Shown here one piece after another: positions 26,443 through 34,456 of a stretch of 64,000 nt of DNA. Origin of the DNA: Billgrantia campisalis (GTDB taxonomy: Bacteria > Pseudomonadota > Gammaproteobacteria > Pseudomonadales > Halomonadaceae); assembly GCF_022341425.1 (NCBI RefSeq), contig NZ_JABFUC010000004.1, forward strand, positions 62,001-126,000, read 5' to 3'. The notes under the pieces are model-generated. The model made no database searches. It saw nothing but the letters and a program-made list of their open reading frames with translations, and had not been told where the DNA came from. The position numbers were made by a program, and so were the translations under genes. Within the stretch, counting starts at the first letter, position 1, and each line of letters starts with the position of its first letter.

Positions 26443-27798
26443 TCATGGATTCTGCGCTGGCGGCACCGGGGGCAGGCGCAGCTCGGGTCGGGTGTCGTAG
26501 ATGGCCATCAGGGCCGCGATCATGCGCTCGTGGTCGCCGTCGAAGCGGGATAGCTCATAGCAGCCCAGGGGGTTCTTCGGCGCGTTGAGCAGGCACTTGT
26601 TGCAGAAGGTGCAGGGGCGTGCCGGGGCGTCATGTCCGGCCTGCCACTGTCGGGGCAGGTCGGGGTTGGCGATCAGCGCCCGGGCGCTGGAGACCGCGTC
26701 GCAAGCCCCGCTGCCGATGGCCTCGCGCACCAGGGAGGCGCGCTGATAGCCGCCGGTGCTGATCACCGGAATGCCCACCGCCTGGCGGACGGCGCGGGCC
26801 TCGTCCAGGCTCACCCCCTCCACGGCATGGCCGCGCTGGTGACGGAACCACAGCCAGCGGAAGATCCAGCGCAGCGCCGAATAGCGGAACAGCAGGTAGT
26901 TGCGGAAGGTATCGACCCCGGCGGAAAGCATGGCGTCGTAGGTGCTGGCAATGGTCTCGAAGGAGAAATCCCCCGGCGGGTTCAGGGGGTGGGGAAAGAG
27001 GCTGCCGATGGAGACGTGCAGGGCATCGGCGCCCGCCGTCTCGACCCAGCGGCAGACCTGCAGGGTCTCCGCCAGGGTATTGCCCTTGCCTTCCCAGGGC
27101 AGGATGTCGTTATGGTCCACGGCGCTGATCTTGACCTGCAGGTGGAAGTCCGGCCCCACCCGCTCGCGGATGGCGCGGATCACCTCCAGCAGGAAGCGCG
27201 CGCGGTTGGCCAGCGAGCCGCCGTAGCGGTCGCGCCGGTCATTGATCGCCGAGCTCAGGAACTGGGTGAACAGGTAGCCGTTGGCGGCGTGCAGCTCCAC
27301 GCCGTCGAGCCCGGCCTCCCGGGCCCGCCAGGCCCCGTCGGCGAAGGCCTGGACGGTGCGCTCGATCTCGTGGCCGCTCATGGCCCGACACAGGAAGCCG
27401 TGCAGGGCCTCCTTGTGGTCGGTGGCGCTGAGCGCCCGGCGATGCTGGTTATGGACCCCGGGGAGATCCATCTGCCGCCCGGAGTGGCTGAGCTGCATGA
27501 TGAACTTGCAGTCGAAGCGGTGCACGGCCTCGCCGAGCCGCTGCCACAGCGGGATGAAGTCATCGCGGTGGATGGTGGCGTAGCCCGCCACGATACGCCC
27601 CTCCATCTGCACCGGCACGAAGGAGGAGATGATGGCGCCCACCCCGCCCCGGGCGAACTGGCACTCCCAGTTGATGCGTGTCTGGGTCAGGCTGCCGTCC
27701 TCGTTGTCGAAGCGCCCGGAGATGTTCGAGCGGAAGAGACGATTCTTGACCTCCAGGTTGCGCCACTTGAGCGGCGAGAAGATGACATCCTCGCTCAT
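26443..27798 (-). CDS. Old Yellow Enzyme-type NADH:flavin oxidoreductase with Fe-S motif
   Basis: This 451-residue FMN-dependent TIM barrel contains the OYE signatures QLSHSGRQ, GVELHAANGYLFTQFLSSA (with the active-site H-x-x-N), DRRDRYGGSL and the phosphate-binding PVISTGGYQ. A late cysteine cluster, CTFCNKCLLNAPKNPLGC, looks like an iron-sulphur site of the 2,4-dienoyl-CoA reductase type but without the extra NAD domain found in FadH. OYEs reduce alpha,beta-unsaturated carbonyls; the plant 12-oxophytodienoate reductases act on oxylipins. Its stop and start overlap or touch the flanking genes, so it belongs to the same transcript as the P450-like and peroxidase genes. Confidence 0.9.
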   Translation of the reverse strand: MSEDVIFSPLKWRNLEVKNRLFRSNISGRFDNEDGSLTQTRINWECQFARGGVGAIISSFVPVQMEGRIVAGYATIHRDDFIPLWQRLGEAVHRFDCKFIMQLSHSGRQMDLPGVHNQHRRALSATDHKEALHGFLCRAMSGHEIERTVQAFADGAWRAREAGLDGVELHAANGYLFTQFLSSAINDRRDRYGGSLANRARFLLEVIRAIRERVGPDFHLQVKISAVDHNDILPWEGKGNTLAETLQVCRWVETAGADALHVSIGSLFPHPLNPPGDFSFETIASTYDAMLSAGVDTFRNYLLFRYSALRWIFRWLWFRHQRGHAVEGVSLDEARAVRQAVGIPVISTGGYQRASLVREAIGSGACDAVSSARALIANPDLPRQWQAGHDAPARPCTFCNKCLLNAPKNPLGCYELSRFDGDHERMIAALMAIYDTRPELRLPPVPPAQNP

Positions 27799-28757
27799 CG
27801 TCCACCCTCCCCTGACCGGGATGCTGCCACGGCCTGTTCCCAGATATCGGTCAGCAGCGCCAGGATAAAGCGCTGGGCCGGACAGCGCCCCCAGCTATCG
27901 GCCATGAAGGCCAGGTCCCGGTCGCCGCTGCTGCGAACACCCTCGGCGAGTCGCAGCAGCACCAGATCGCCGGGCACCAGGCGACGCGGGGAACAGGGCG
28001 TCGACAGCGGCACCTGTACCTGGCGAAGCAGCGTCTCGGGCACGCTGAGGCAGCGCGCCAGCACCGCCGCCCGGGGCAGCGCCGATGCGCCCGGCGTGCC
28101 GGCCAGGGAGCGCATCGCCTCGAGCGCCCCCACCAGGTTATGCACCGCCACGCCTGTCGCATGCAGGGTCATGGGGTCGCCCTGGGCCCGCTCATGCAGC
28201 AGTCGTCGATCCCGGCGAAGCCGGCCGCTTAGACGCTGGAGCAGCGCCCTTGGCGCATTGACACGCGGATAGTCGTTGAGCCGCCGAGCGGCCGCGAAGG
28301 TCGCCTCGTCGGCGTGGTAACCGTCGCGGAACCGCCGCCCCAGTAGCCCCTGGGCCGCGGGGCCCAGCGCTTCGGCTTCGGCCTGGCGAGCCACCGCCTC
28401 CACCAGGGTCTTGAAGGCCGGATCCTGGCGCCAGGAAGATGCCTCGGCACACTCATCCAGGCGCCGCTCCAGCTCGGCGTGGCGCGATTCGCGACCCTGG
28501 GCCTCGCGGCCCAGCAGGGCCGGCAGCGGCTCAGCGTCGAAGACGAAGGCGCGGCGCAGACGGGCCAGCCGCAGGCGGTTGATCACGCCGCCGCCGGGGG
28601 CCAGGGAGCGGTCGAGACGTGAGTCGCCGTCGAGCAGACGAATCTCACGGGGATCGGTGACCTCCAGGAGGCTGATCAGGCCGGGTATATGCACTCGTCT
28701 GGCCACACCACCTCCCACTCTATCCGTGCTAGCCGCGGTTCCAGGGGAAGAAGGCAT
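27795..28757 (-). CDS. Short P450-like (CYP74/Ppo-like?) protein
   Basis: This 320-residue protein is shorter than a normal P450 (about 400) and I do not recognise it with certainty. Features that point to a P450 fold are: LLEVTDPREIR near the N-terminus (31-40); PETLLRQVQVPLSTP (240-254), resembling the K-helix region although ExxR is spaced by one extra residue; VPGDLVLLRLAEG (261-273), as in the strand before the meander; and a candidate cysteine-ligand loop GRCPAQRFILALL (290-302) with C292. CYP74 enzymes share the C-x-x-K/Q-x-F-type loop. The start overlaps the 3' end of the dioxygenase gene by 29 bp and the stop overlaps OYE by 4 bp. A hydroperoxide-rearranging role is a hypothesis. Confidence 0.5.
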   Translation of the reverse strand: MPSSPGTAASTDRVGGGVARRVHIPGLISLLEVTDPREIRLLDGDSRLDRSLAPGGGVINRLRLARLRRAFVFDAEPLPALLGREAQGRESRHAELERRLDECAEASSWRQDPAFKTLVEAVARQAEAEALGPAAQGLLGRRFRDGYHADEATFAAARRLNDYPRVNAPRALLQRLSGRLRRDRRLLHERAQGDPMTLHATGVAVHNLVGALEAMRSLAGTPGASALPRAAVLARCLSVPETLLRQVQVPLSTPCSPRRLVPGDLVLLRLAEGVRSSGDRDLAFMADSWGRCPAQRFILALLTDIWEQAVAASRSGEGGR

Positions 28758-30537
28758 TGCGTACCCCCTCCAGCCGCGGCGCCAGTTCGGGGAAGTGGCG
28801 GCCGATGACCGACTTCATGCCGTTGTTGTCGATCCACTCCATGCCCGCCCGGGTATAGACCTCGGGGGTGTAGTCATCGGTGAAGAAGCGGTCGCTCTTG
28901 AGGCGTCGCGAGGCCATCAGGATGAAGATCCGGAAGGCGGTATCGCTGAAGGCGAAGCCGGGCGGCGGGGTCTCGGCTAGGCAGCCGATCAGCAGGTCGA
29001 CCTCTTCCACGTCGCCATAGATCGCCTCCAGTTGGCGCTGCCACTCGGGATTGTCGGTCAGCTCGGCAAAGCTCCCGGGGGCCGGCATGTCGATCAAGCG
29101 GCGGAAGCGGCAGTAGCGCGGCACTCCCCGCTCGCGGTCACGCAGCACATCCACCGTGGCCAGATCGATCACCCGATGATGGGGCGCCTGCTTCTCGTGC
29201 TGCTGCAGGTGGCGCGGAAAATTGTGCAGCACCAGGGCGCCGGGATGGCTAGTGCCCAGGGAGTAGAGGGCGTCGCCGAGCGACATGTCCGAATAGAGCG
29301 CCTGGGTCAGGGAGCCCGCCACCTCGGTCAGGCCGCACTCCTTGATCAGGCTGTCGTCGGCCAGGCGCCGGAAGCTGAAATCATCGGGAATCAGCGGGTG
29401 CATGCGATAGACGGCGCTGAACTCCTCGGTGATGGCGTAGGGCGCGGCGTGGTGGTCCACCGGCGAGCCGACGATCCCGCTGAACAGTTCGCTGTCGCTG
29501 ACACGCCCCCGGCTGCGGTAGAAGTGCTCGTCGAGCACGCCCCACCAGTTGGCGCGCATGCCGAGCCGCAGCTCCGGGGTATCGAGCAGCGCCGGAGTCC
29601 ACTCGACGGTATGGATCTTGGCGATCAGGGCGGCATTGACCAGCCGGGCCTTCTGGAACAGCCACTCGCCGTCGCGGTCGGGGTGCTCGATGCGCAGCCG
29701 GTCGACGATGGCGTTGTGCTCCATGGCGAACAGGGTGTGCATCAGCGAGAGTCCCACCCACCAGTTGCCGTTGGCGCCCGCCAGCTCGATGCCATGCTCA
29801 TCCAGCGGCAGGTGGCCATCGGGCCTGAGGTAGAGTTTACCGTCGGGCAGCAGTTCGCCGCTGTCGGGGTCGGTGCGCACCAGGCGCTGACGGCGCAGGC
29901 TGCTGCCATAGATCTGGGAGGCGTCCCACCACTGGGTCTCGGTATTGAGGAAGGTAGCGGGATGGCCCTCATCGGCGGATGAGCGGGTGGTGTCGCGACG
30001 GCTGCGCAGCACCGTCATGCGCTCCCAGGGCCAGTCATCGTCCTCGTCCAGGGGCACCTCGTAGCGTTCGGCCTCGGTGTCATTGCTGCCATGGCTGAAC
30101 CAGTCGTGGACCATGAACTGCAGCCAGGCGGGGACCAGCACGTTGAGGGTGGTCGCCGGCACGAAGGTGTCGCGGGTCATCAGGCGCCGGCTGATCACTC
30201 GGGGACTCGGTGTCATCAGCCTATCGCCGGTCTCGCCGAAGGTCTCGGCAGGCGGCACGTTGCGCCCGAAGCGGGTATACGCCTTGCCCATGGCCGGTGC
30301 CGCCAGATCGTTGTAGCTGCCGTCGGCGGTGCGGAACTGGCGGACATCGATCTCTTCCCGCTCGGGATCCTGCGGGCGCTCCCGTTCCGTCGAATAGAGA
30401 TTGTGCCAGCGCAGGTTGCGGCGCAGGGCGACGAGATTGAGGACGGCAATGGGGAAAGGAAAGCGATACCACTGGCGGCGCCTGTTGATGCGCCGAAACA
30501 CCCGTCCGAGCAAACCACTTCCACGCTGACCGAACAT
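28729..30537 (-). CDS. Alpha-dioxygenase-like animal-type haem peroxidase (PIOX/alpha-DOX family)
   Basis: The 602-residue protein starts at an ATG with GGGAGGAGT before it. It matches the pattern of plant alpha-dioxygenases, cyclooxygenase-fold enzymes that convert fatty acids to 2-hydroperoxides. The distal histidine lies in AWLQFMVHDWFSH (H144). The catalytic tyrosine and proximal histidine lie in EEFSAVYRMHPLIPD (Y377, H380), the same 3-residue spacing as in the rice enzyme. TQWWDASQIYGSS, AALIAKIHTVEWTPALL and FILMASRRLKSDRFFTD, which includes candidate carboxylate-binding arginines, also fit. There is no signal peptide, so it is probably cytoplasmic or membrane-associated through its basic N-terminus. 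It is the first gene of the leftward operon. Confidence 0.85.
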   Translation of the reverse strand: MFGQRGSGLLGRVFRRINRRRQWYRFPFPIAVLNLVALRRNLRWHNLYSTERERPQDPEREEIDVRQFRTADGSYNDLAAPAMGKAYTRFGRNVPPAETFGETGDRLMTPSPRVISRRLMTRDTFVPATTLNVLVPAWLQFMVHDWFSHGSNDTEAERYEVPLDEDDDWPWERMTVLRSRRDTTRSSADEGHPATFLNTETQWWDASQIYGSSLRRQRLVRTDPDSGELLPDGKLYLRPDGHLPLDEHGIELAGANGNWWVGLSLMHTLFAMEHNAIVDRLRIEHPDRDGEWLFQKARLVNAALIAKIHTVEWTPALLDTPELRLGMRANWWGVLDEHFYRSRGRVSDSELFSGIVGSPVDHHAAPYAITEEFSAVYRMHPLIPDDFSFRRLADDSLIKECGLTEVAGSLTQALYSDMSLGDALYSLGTSHPGALVLHNFPRHLQQHEKQAPHHRVIDLATVDVLRDRERGVPRYCRFRRLIDMPAPGSFAELTDNPEWQRQLEAIYGDVEEVDLLIGCLAETPPPGFAFSDTAFRIFILMASRRLKSDRFFTDDYTPEVYTRAGMEWIDNNGMKSVIGRHFPELAPRLEGVRNAFFPWNRG

Positions 30538-30570
30538 GGGACTCCTCCCTGAACAATGCCGGCGCTGCTA
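30538..30570. other. Short leader before the dioxygenase operon
   Basis: Only 33 bp separate the dioxygenase start codon from the MITE-like element. They hold the ribosome site but no room for a complete promoter, so transcription of the leftward operon must begin within or beyond the element. Confidence 0.5.
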
Positions 30571-30743
30571 GGCTCCGTCCGAAAACTGGCTGCGCTCGAC
30601 CATACGGCGTTAAAAATCGGCTCGTGCGCGAGTCCGATCAAAGTACTCATTTACACCCCGTAAACTCGCACGCGAGCCCGGTCCGCCTTATCGCCGATTT
30701 TTGCCTTGTCTGGCCTTCGCTCGCCGACTTTTCAGACAAAGCC
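30571..30743. mobile_element. MITE-like palindromic element (173 bp)
   Basis: The ends form imperfect inverted repeats: GGCTCCGTCCGAAAACTGGC at the left, and GGCTTTGTCTGAAAAGTCGG when the right end is read on the other strand. Inner sequences such as ACTCGCACGCGAGCC and CGGCTCGTGCGCGAGT are also complementary, so the whole piece can fold into one long hairpin. It is flanked by TA on both sides, as for elements that duplicate TA. It has no coding capacity. Confidence 0.65.
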
Positions 30744-30916
30744 TAACGCAACGGTTGGATATCGACTGGCAGCCCCAGGCTCCACGAGGACCAGATGCCT
30801 CAATCCCGCAGGTTGAACGTGACCCTGAGAAACTTGACTACTAATCTCTAGCACAGGGTTTGGCTCCCCACCAGTACGGTGCCACAGACGCACGATGCCA
30901 GGGAGGAAATCGGGTG
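30744..30916. promoter_or_regulatory. Upstream region of the rightward di-haem operon
   Basis: These 173 bases lead to the ATG at 30917, which has a GGGAGGAAAT ribosome site. TTGACT at 30834 could be a -35 element, but no matching -10 is convincing. I see no operator. Confidence 0.35.
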
Positions 30917-31294
30917 ATGGGGAACTACGCAGCGGGATTTCGTGCCATGGTACTGCTGGGGGTAGTGGCCAACCTCCTCTTCGCCCTGCCGGCGGTCTTT
31001 GCCCCCAACGCGGTGATTACCCTGGTGGGGGGCGCCGCGGTTGTCGAGACGGTGTGGCCCGCCTTCGCCGCCTGGCTGCTGATCCTGCTCAGCTTGTTCT
31101 ACCTGCCGGCGGCGTTCGATCCCTTTCACTACCGGGCCATCGCCATGCTGGCGGTCCTGGCGCGCTTCGCCGGGGTGGTGTTCTTCACCCTGCTCTATCC
31201 GCAATTCGTGCTGTTTGCCCTGATGGATCTGTTCTTCGGCGTGACCCAGGGCGTGTTGTTACTGCTGCTTCGACGGGCCGAAAAGACGGCATAA
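30917..31294 (+). CDS. Small four-helix membrane protein, paralogue of 24455-24847
   Basis: Starting at the ATG at 30917 (CCAGGGAGGAAATC before it), the protein has 125 residues and four hydrophobic segments (about 10-30, 45-65, 72-95 and 98-117). Its core, FAAWLLILLSLFYLPAAFDPF, parallels GLAMIVVGLLYLPAALAPL in the copy at 24455, and both are followed by a conserved HYRAIA/HNRLVA-type loop. It is 21 bp upstream of the second di-haem gene. The family is not recognised; a membrane partner of the haem protein is the simplest reading. Confidence 0.75.
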   Translation: MGNYAAGFRAMVLLGVVANLLFALPAVFAPNAVITLVGGAAVVETVWPAFAAWLLILLSLFYLPAAFDPFHYRAIAMLAVLARFAGVVFFTLLYPQFVLFALMDLFFGVTQGVLLLLLRRAEKTA

Positions 31295-31315
31295 CGCACT
31301 CGAGGAGAGACGGCC

Positions 31316-32785
31316 ATGGCTTCCACCCACCGAGACACTTCACAGCCCTCACGGCGCTGGCTGGTGTGGCTAATCCTGCTGCTGATGGCGGGTGGAGTGA
31401 TCGCAGCCATTGGCTGGTACCAGCTATTCCGCGAGGAGCCACAGCGGTTCGACAGCGTCGAGGCCTACTACCTCTACGGCTCCATCGGCGCCGAGCAGGA
31501 AGAGGGCATTCCCTACTGGATCTGGCGCGTGCTGCCGGATGTCTTTCCCCAGCACCTGCCCGGGGAAGGCGGCTACGAGTCCCTGGGCATGCTCTGGGAG
31601 GAGGGCGAGCCAACCCCGGCCGGCTTCTCCAGGAAGACCATCGGCTTCCCACGTATCGCCATCAACTGCGCGGCCTGCCATACCGCCAGCTACCGCATCG
31701 CTGAAGACGCCGAACGCCAGATCGTACCCACTGGCCCCCACCAGACCTTCGACCCTCAGGCCTACCTGACCTTCCTGGGGGATGCCGCCAACGACCCGGA
31801 CTTCACCGCCGCCACTCTGCTGTCGGCCATCGAGGCGGAGACCGACCTCTCCTGGCTCGACCGCCTGCTCTACCGTTTCCTGATCATTCCGCGGACCCGG
31901 GACGGGCTTCAGGAGCAGGCCGCCCGCTTCGCCTGGACCGAGGAGCGCCCGCGCTGGGGGCCGGGGCGGATCGATCCCTTCAATCCGGTCAAGTTCCACC
32001 CCGACCTGCTGGCCCTGGACCCCGCCGAGGACGACACCATCGGCAACTCCGACATCATGCCGCTGTGGGCGATGGACGAGCAGGAGGGCTTCGCCCTGCA
32101 CTGGGACGGCCTCAACGACTCCTTGACCGAAGTGGTGCTGAGCGGCGCCATCGGTGACGGCGCCCGCCCCGATTCGCTGCCCGTCGATGACCTCGCCGAG
32201 CTGGAAGCGTACCTGCTGACCAAGCGCCCGCCGCCCTACCCCTTCCTCGACGACCTCGACGCCGACCTGGCCGCCGAGGGCGAAGCGGTGTTCCAGCGGA
32301 CCTGCGCCGGCTGCCACGGCCTGGAGGGGGCGCGCATCGGCACGGTGATCCCCCAGACGGAGATCGGCACCGACCCCCACCGCCTCGAGATGTGGACCAC
32401 CGAGGCCGCAGAGCGCTACAACGCCTACGCCGAGGCGTACCCCTGGGACTTCAACGCCTTCGTCAAGACCGACGGCTATGTGGCCAAGCCGCTGACCGGC
32501 ATCTGGCTGCGCGCGCCCTATCTGCACAACGGCTCGGTGCCCACCCTGGAAGACCTGCTCCAGCCCGCCGATCAGCGCCCCGAGCGCTTCTACCGCGGCT
32601 ACGACGTCTACCATCCCGAGCGTATGGGCTTCATCCATGACGGCGAGGCCGCCGAACGCCACGGCTTCCTGTATGACACCGCCGAGCCGGGCAACAGCAA
32701 CCAGGGGCATGAAGGCGCCGCGTTCGGCACCCAGCTCGAAGAAGAGGACAAGGCGGCATTAATCGAATACCTGAAGACGCTCTAG
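31316..32785 (+). CDS. Second RoxA-like di-haem c protein, membrane anchored
   Basis: This 489-residue protein is a paralogue of the product at 24885. It has an anchor at about 15-35 and haem sites CAACH (118-122) and CAGCH (330-334). It shares the same landmarks: RYGPGR-type WGPGRIDPFNPVK, ALHWDGLNDSLTEVVLSGAI, VKTDGYVAKPLTGIWLRAPY and LHNGSVPTLEDLL. GGAGAGACGG precedes the start. The sequence between landmarks has diverged considerably, so the duplication is old or the copies came separately. As with the other copy, fatty-acid dioxygenase or peroxidase activity is inferred from RoxA and PA2077/PA2078 resemblance. Confidence 0.75.
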   Translation: MASTHRDTSQPSRRWLVWLILLLMAGGVIAAIGWYQLFREEPQRFDSVEAYYLYGSIGAEQEEGIPYWIWRVLPDVFPQHLPGEGGYESLGMLWEEGEPTPAGFSRKTIGFPRIAINCAACHTASYRIAEDAERQIVPTGPHQTFDPQAYLTFLGDAANDPDFTAATLLSAIEAETDLSWLDRLLYRFLIIPRTRDGLQEQAARFAWTEERPRWGPGRIDPFNPVKFHPDLLALDPAEDDTIGNSDIMPLWAMDEQEGFALHWDGLNDSLTEVVLSGAIGDGARPDSLPVDDLAELEAYLLTKRPPPYPFLDDLDADLAAEGEAVFQRTCAGCHGLEGARIGTVIPQTEIGTDPHRLEMWTTEAAERYNAYAEAYPWDFNAFVKTDGYVAKPLTGIWLRAPYLHNGSVPTLEDLLQPADQRPERFYRGYDVYHPERMGFIHDGEAAERHGFLYDTAEPGNSNQGHEGAAFGTQLEEEDKAALIEYLKTL

Positions 32786-32795
32786 GAGCCACACC

Positions 32796-33023
32796 ATGGC
32801 CGAATACCTGAAGGTCGTCTTTCCCTATCGCCGCGAGGTCTGGATCGACGGCGAGCCCGCCGCCTGGACCCAGACGGTCTGCCAGGTCGATGCCGGCTGG
32901 TATACGGTGACGCTGGCTCCACCGCCGGACTTCGCGCCCGAGTGCCAGCGAGTCGAGGTCATCGACACCCTGCCCACGGCGCCGCTGATCGTCGAGTTCA
33001 CCCTCAAGGAGCCGGGTCCGTGA
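32796..33023 (+). CDS. Small protein of unknown function between di-haem and patatin genes
   Basis: This 75-residue soluble protein starts 10 bp after the di-haem stop, with CTAGGAGCC as ribosome site. It overlaps the patatin start by 4 bp (GTGA), which marks it as a real gene. The pattern of short beta strands (YLKVVFPYRREVWIDGEPA, then GWYTVTLAPP) resembles a small beta-sandwich similar to PEGA-type domains. There is no signal peptide, membrane helix or cysteine pair, and no function can be assigned. Confidence 0.7.
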   Translation: MAEYLKVVFPYRREVWIDGEPAAWTQTVCQVDAGWYTVTLAPPPDFAPECQRVEVIDTLPTAPLIVEFTLKEPGP

Positions 33024-34435
33024 GCCCCCTCGCCAGGCTGTCGCTCGGCCTGCTGCTATCATTGACGGCGCTGGCCGGCTGCGCCTCCTTCCCCGAGGCG
33101 GAGCCGCTCGAGCGCGTCGATACCGCCAGCGGCTACCGCTACGCCAACCTCCAGGGCGCGGAAAACAGCGAGGAGCTGTTCGTGATCCTCAGCTTCTCCG
33201 GCGGGGGCACCCGGGCCGCAGCGCTCGCCTACGGCGTGCTGGAGAAGCTGCGGGACAGCTGGGTCGAGATGGATGGCGAGCCACGCAATCTGCTGGACGA
33301 GGTGGACGTCATCTCGTCGGTGTCTGGCGGCAGCTTCACCGCGGCCTACTACGGCCTGCAGCGTGACGCCATCTTCGAGGAGGGGGGCCGGTTTCAGCGC
33401 GACTTCCTCTACCGGGACGTCGAGTCGGACCTGAAGCGCCGGCTGCTCAACCCCTACAATTGGGCGAGGCTCGCCTCGCCTACCTTCGGGCGCATCGAGC
33501 TCGCCGAGGAGGTCTATCAGGAGCTGCTCTTCGACCAGGCCCGCTTCGCCGATCTCGCGGACAACGGCCGCAAGCCGTTCTTGCTGATCAATGCCACCGA
33601 CATGGACAAGGGGTCCCAGTTCACCTTCGTGCAGTCCCAGCTGGACCCGATGTGCGTCGATCTGGACAGCATCGCCCTGTCACGCGCCGTGGCGGCCTCG
33701 TCGAATTTTCCCATCGCCTTCACGCCGCTGACCCTCAACAGCTATCCCGGGCGCTGCGGCTATGAGGAACCGCCCTGGGTCGCCAACGCCCTGCAGGGCC
33801 TGGAGACCAACCCCCGCCGCTACTATCGTGCCAGCAACTGGCAGCGCTACCAGGAGCCCGAACGCGACTACGTGCACCTGCTCGACGGCGGTGTCTCCGA
33901 CAATATCGGCCTGCGTCCCGCCCTCGATGCCCTGCGCGCCCCCACCCTGCAAGAGGTGGAGTGGAGCGTGCTGAACAAGATGAACCGGGAGATCGTCGAC
34001 AAGCTGGTGGTGATCGTGGTGGACGCCAAGCCGGAACGCCTGGCGGCAAACTTCGATACCTCCCCCCGCTCCCCCGGCCCGAAACAGGTGATCAACACCA
34101 TCGCCACCACGCCGCTGGCCAACTACTCCTTCGATACGGTCGAGCTGCTCAGGGATACCCTGCGCGACCGCGCCGACGCCCAGCGTCTCTCCCGGGAGGC
34201 CGGCAACGGGCTGCACCAGATCGATCTCTACTACATCTACGTGGGCTTCGACCGGCTGGAAGACGACGCCGAGCGGGAGCGCTTCCAGCGCATCCCCACC
34301 AGCTTCAGCCTGCCCGCGGAGGAGGTGGATGCGCTGCGCCGCATCGGCGCCGAGCTACTGGAGCAGTCGCCCTGCTTCCAACAGCTGGTCGGCCAACGCG
34401 AGGGCTCGGATGGAGGACGCCTCTGTCGCCATTGA
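33020..34435 (+). CDS. Patatin-like phospholipase lipoprotein
   Basis: A GTG start overlapping the previous gene gives 471 residues with a lipoprotein signal peptide (LLLSLTALAGC, lipidated C21). The patatin fold follows: oxyanion-hole motif SGGGTR (60-65), nucleophile S102 in ISSVSGGSF, and catalytic D289 in LLDGGVSDN. The dyad is complete. The enzyme would hydrolyse acyl esters such as phospholipids at the cell envelope, releasing free fatty acids. Because it is cotranscribed with a di-haem oxygenase-like gene, it is a plausible supplier of substrate for that enzyme; this is an inference from operon structure. Confidence 0.88.
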   Translation: MSPLARLSLGLLLSLTALAGCASFPEAEPLERVDTASGYRYANLQGAENSEELFVILSFSGGGTRAAALAYGVLEKLRDSWVEMDGEPRNLLDEVDVISSVSGGSFTAAYYGLQRDAIFEEGGRFQRDFLYRDVESDLKRRLLNPYNWARLASPTFGRIELAEEVYQELLFDQARFADLADNGRKPFLLINATDMDKGSQFTFVQSQLDPMCVDLDSIALSRAVAASSNFPIAFTPLTLNSYPGRCGYEEPPWVANALQGLETNPRRYYRASNWQRYQEPERDYVHLLDGGVSDNIGLRPALDALRAPTLQEVEWSVLNKMNREIVDKLVVIVVDAKPERLAANFDTSPRSPGPKQVINTIATTPLANYSFDTVELLRDTLRDRADAQRLSREAGNGLHQIDLYYIYVGFDRLEDDAERERFQRIPTSFSLPAEEVDALRRIGAELLEQSPCFQQLVGQREGSDGGRLCRH

Positions 34436-34456
34436 AGCCAGTGAAGCCCTAGCCGG

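Noticed and set aside
24885..32785. Plain cytochrome c peroxidase or respiratory cytochromes
   Set aside because: Not excluded, but HWDG-N and LRAPYLHNG-VPTL blocks and the lipid-enzyme neighbourhood fit RoxA-like oxygenases better.
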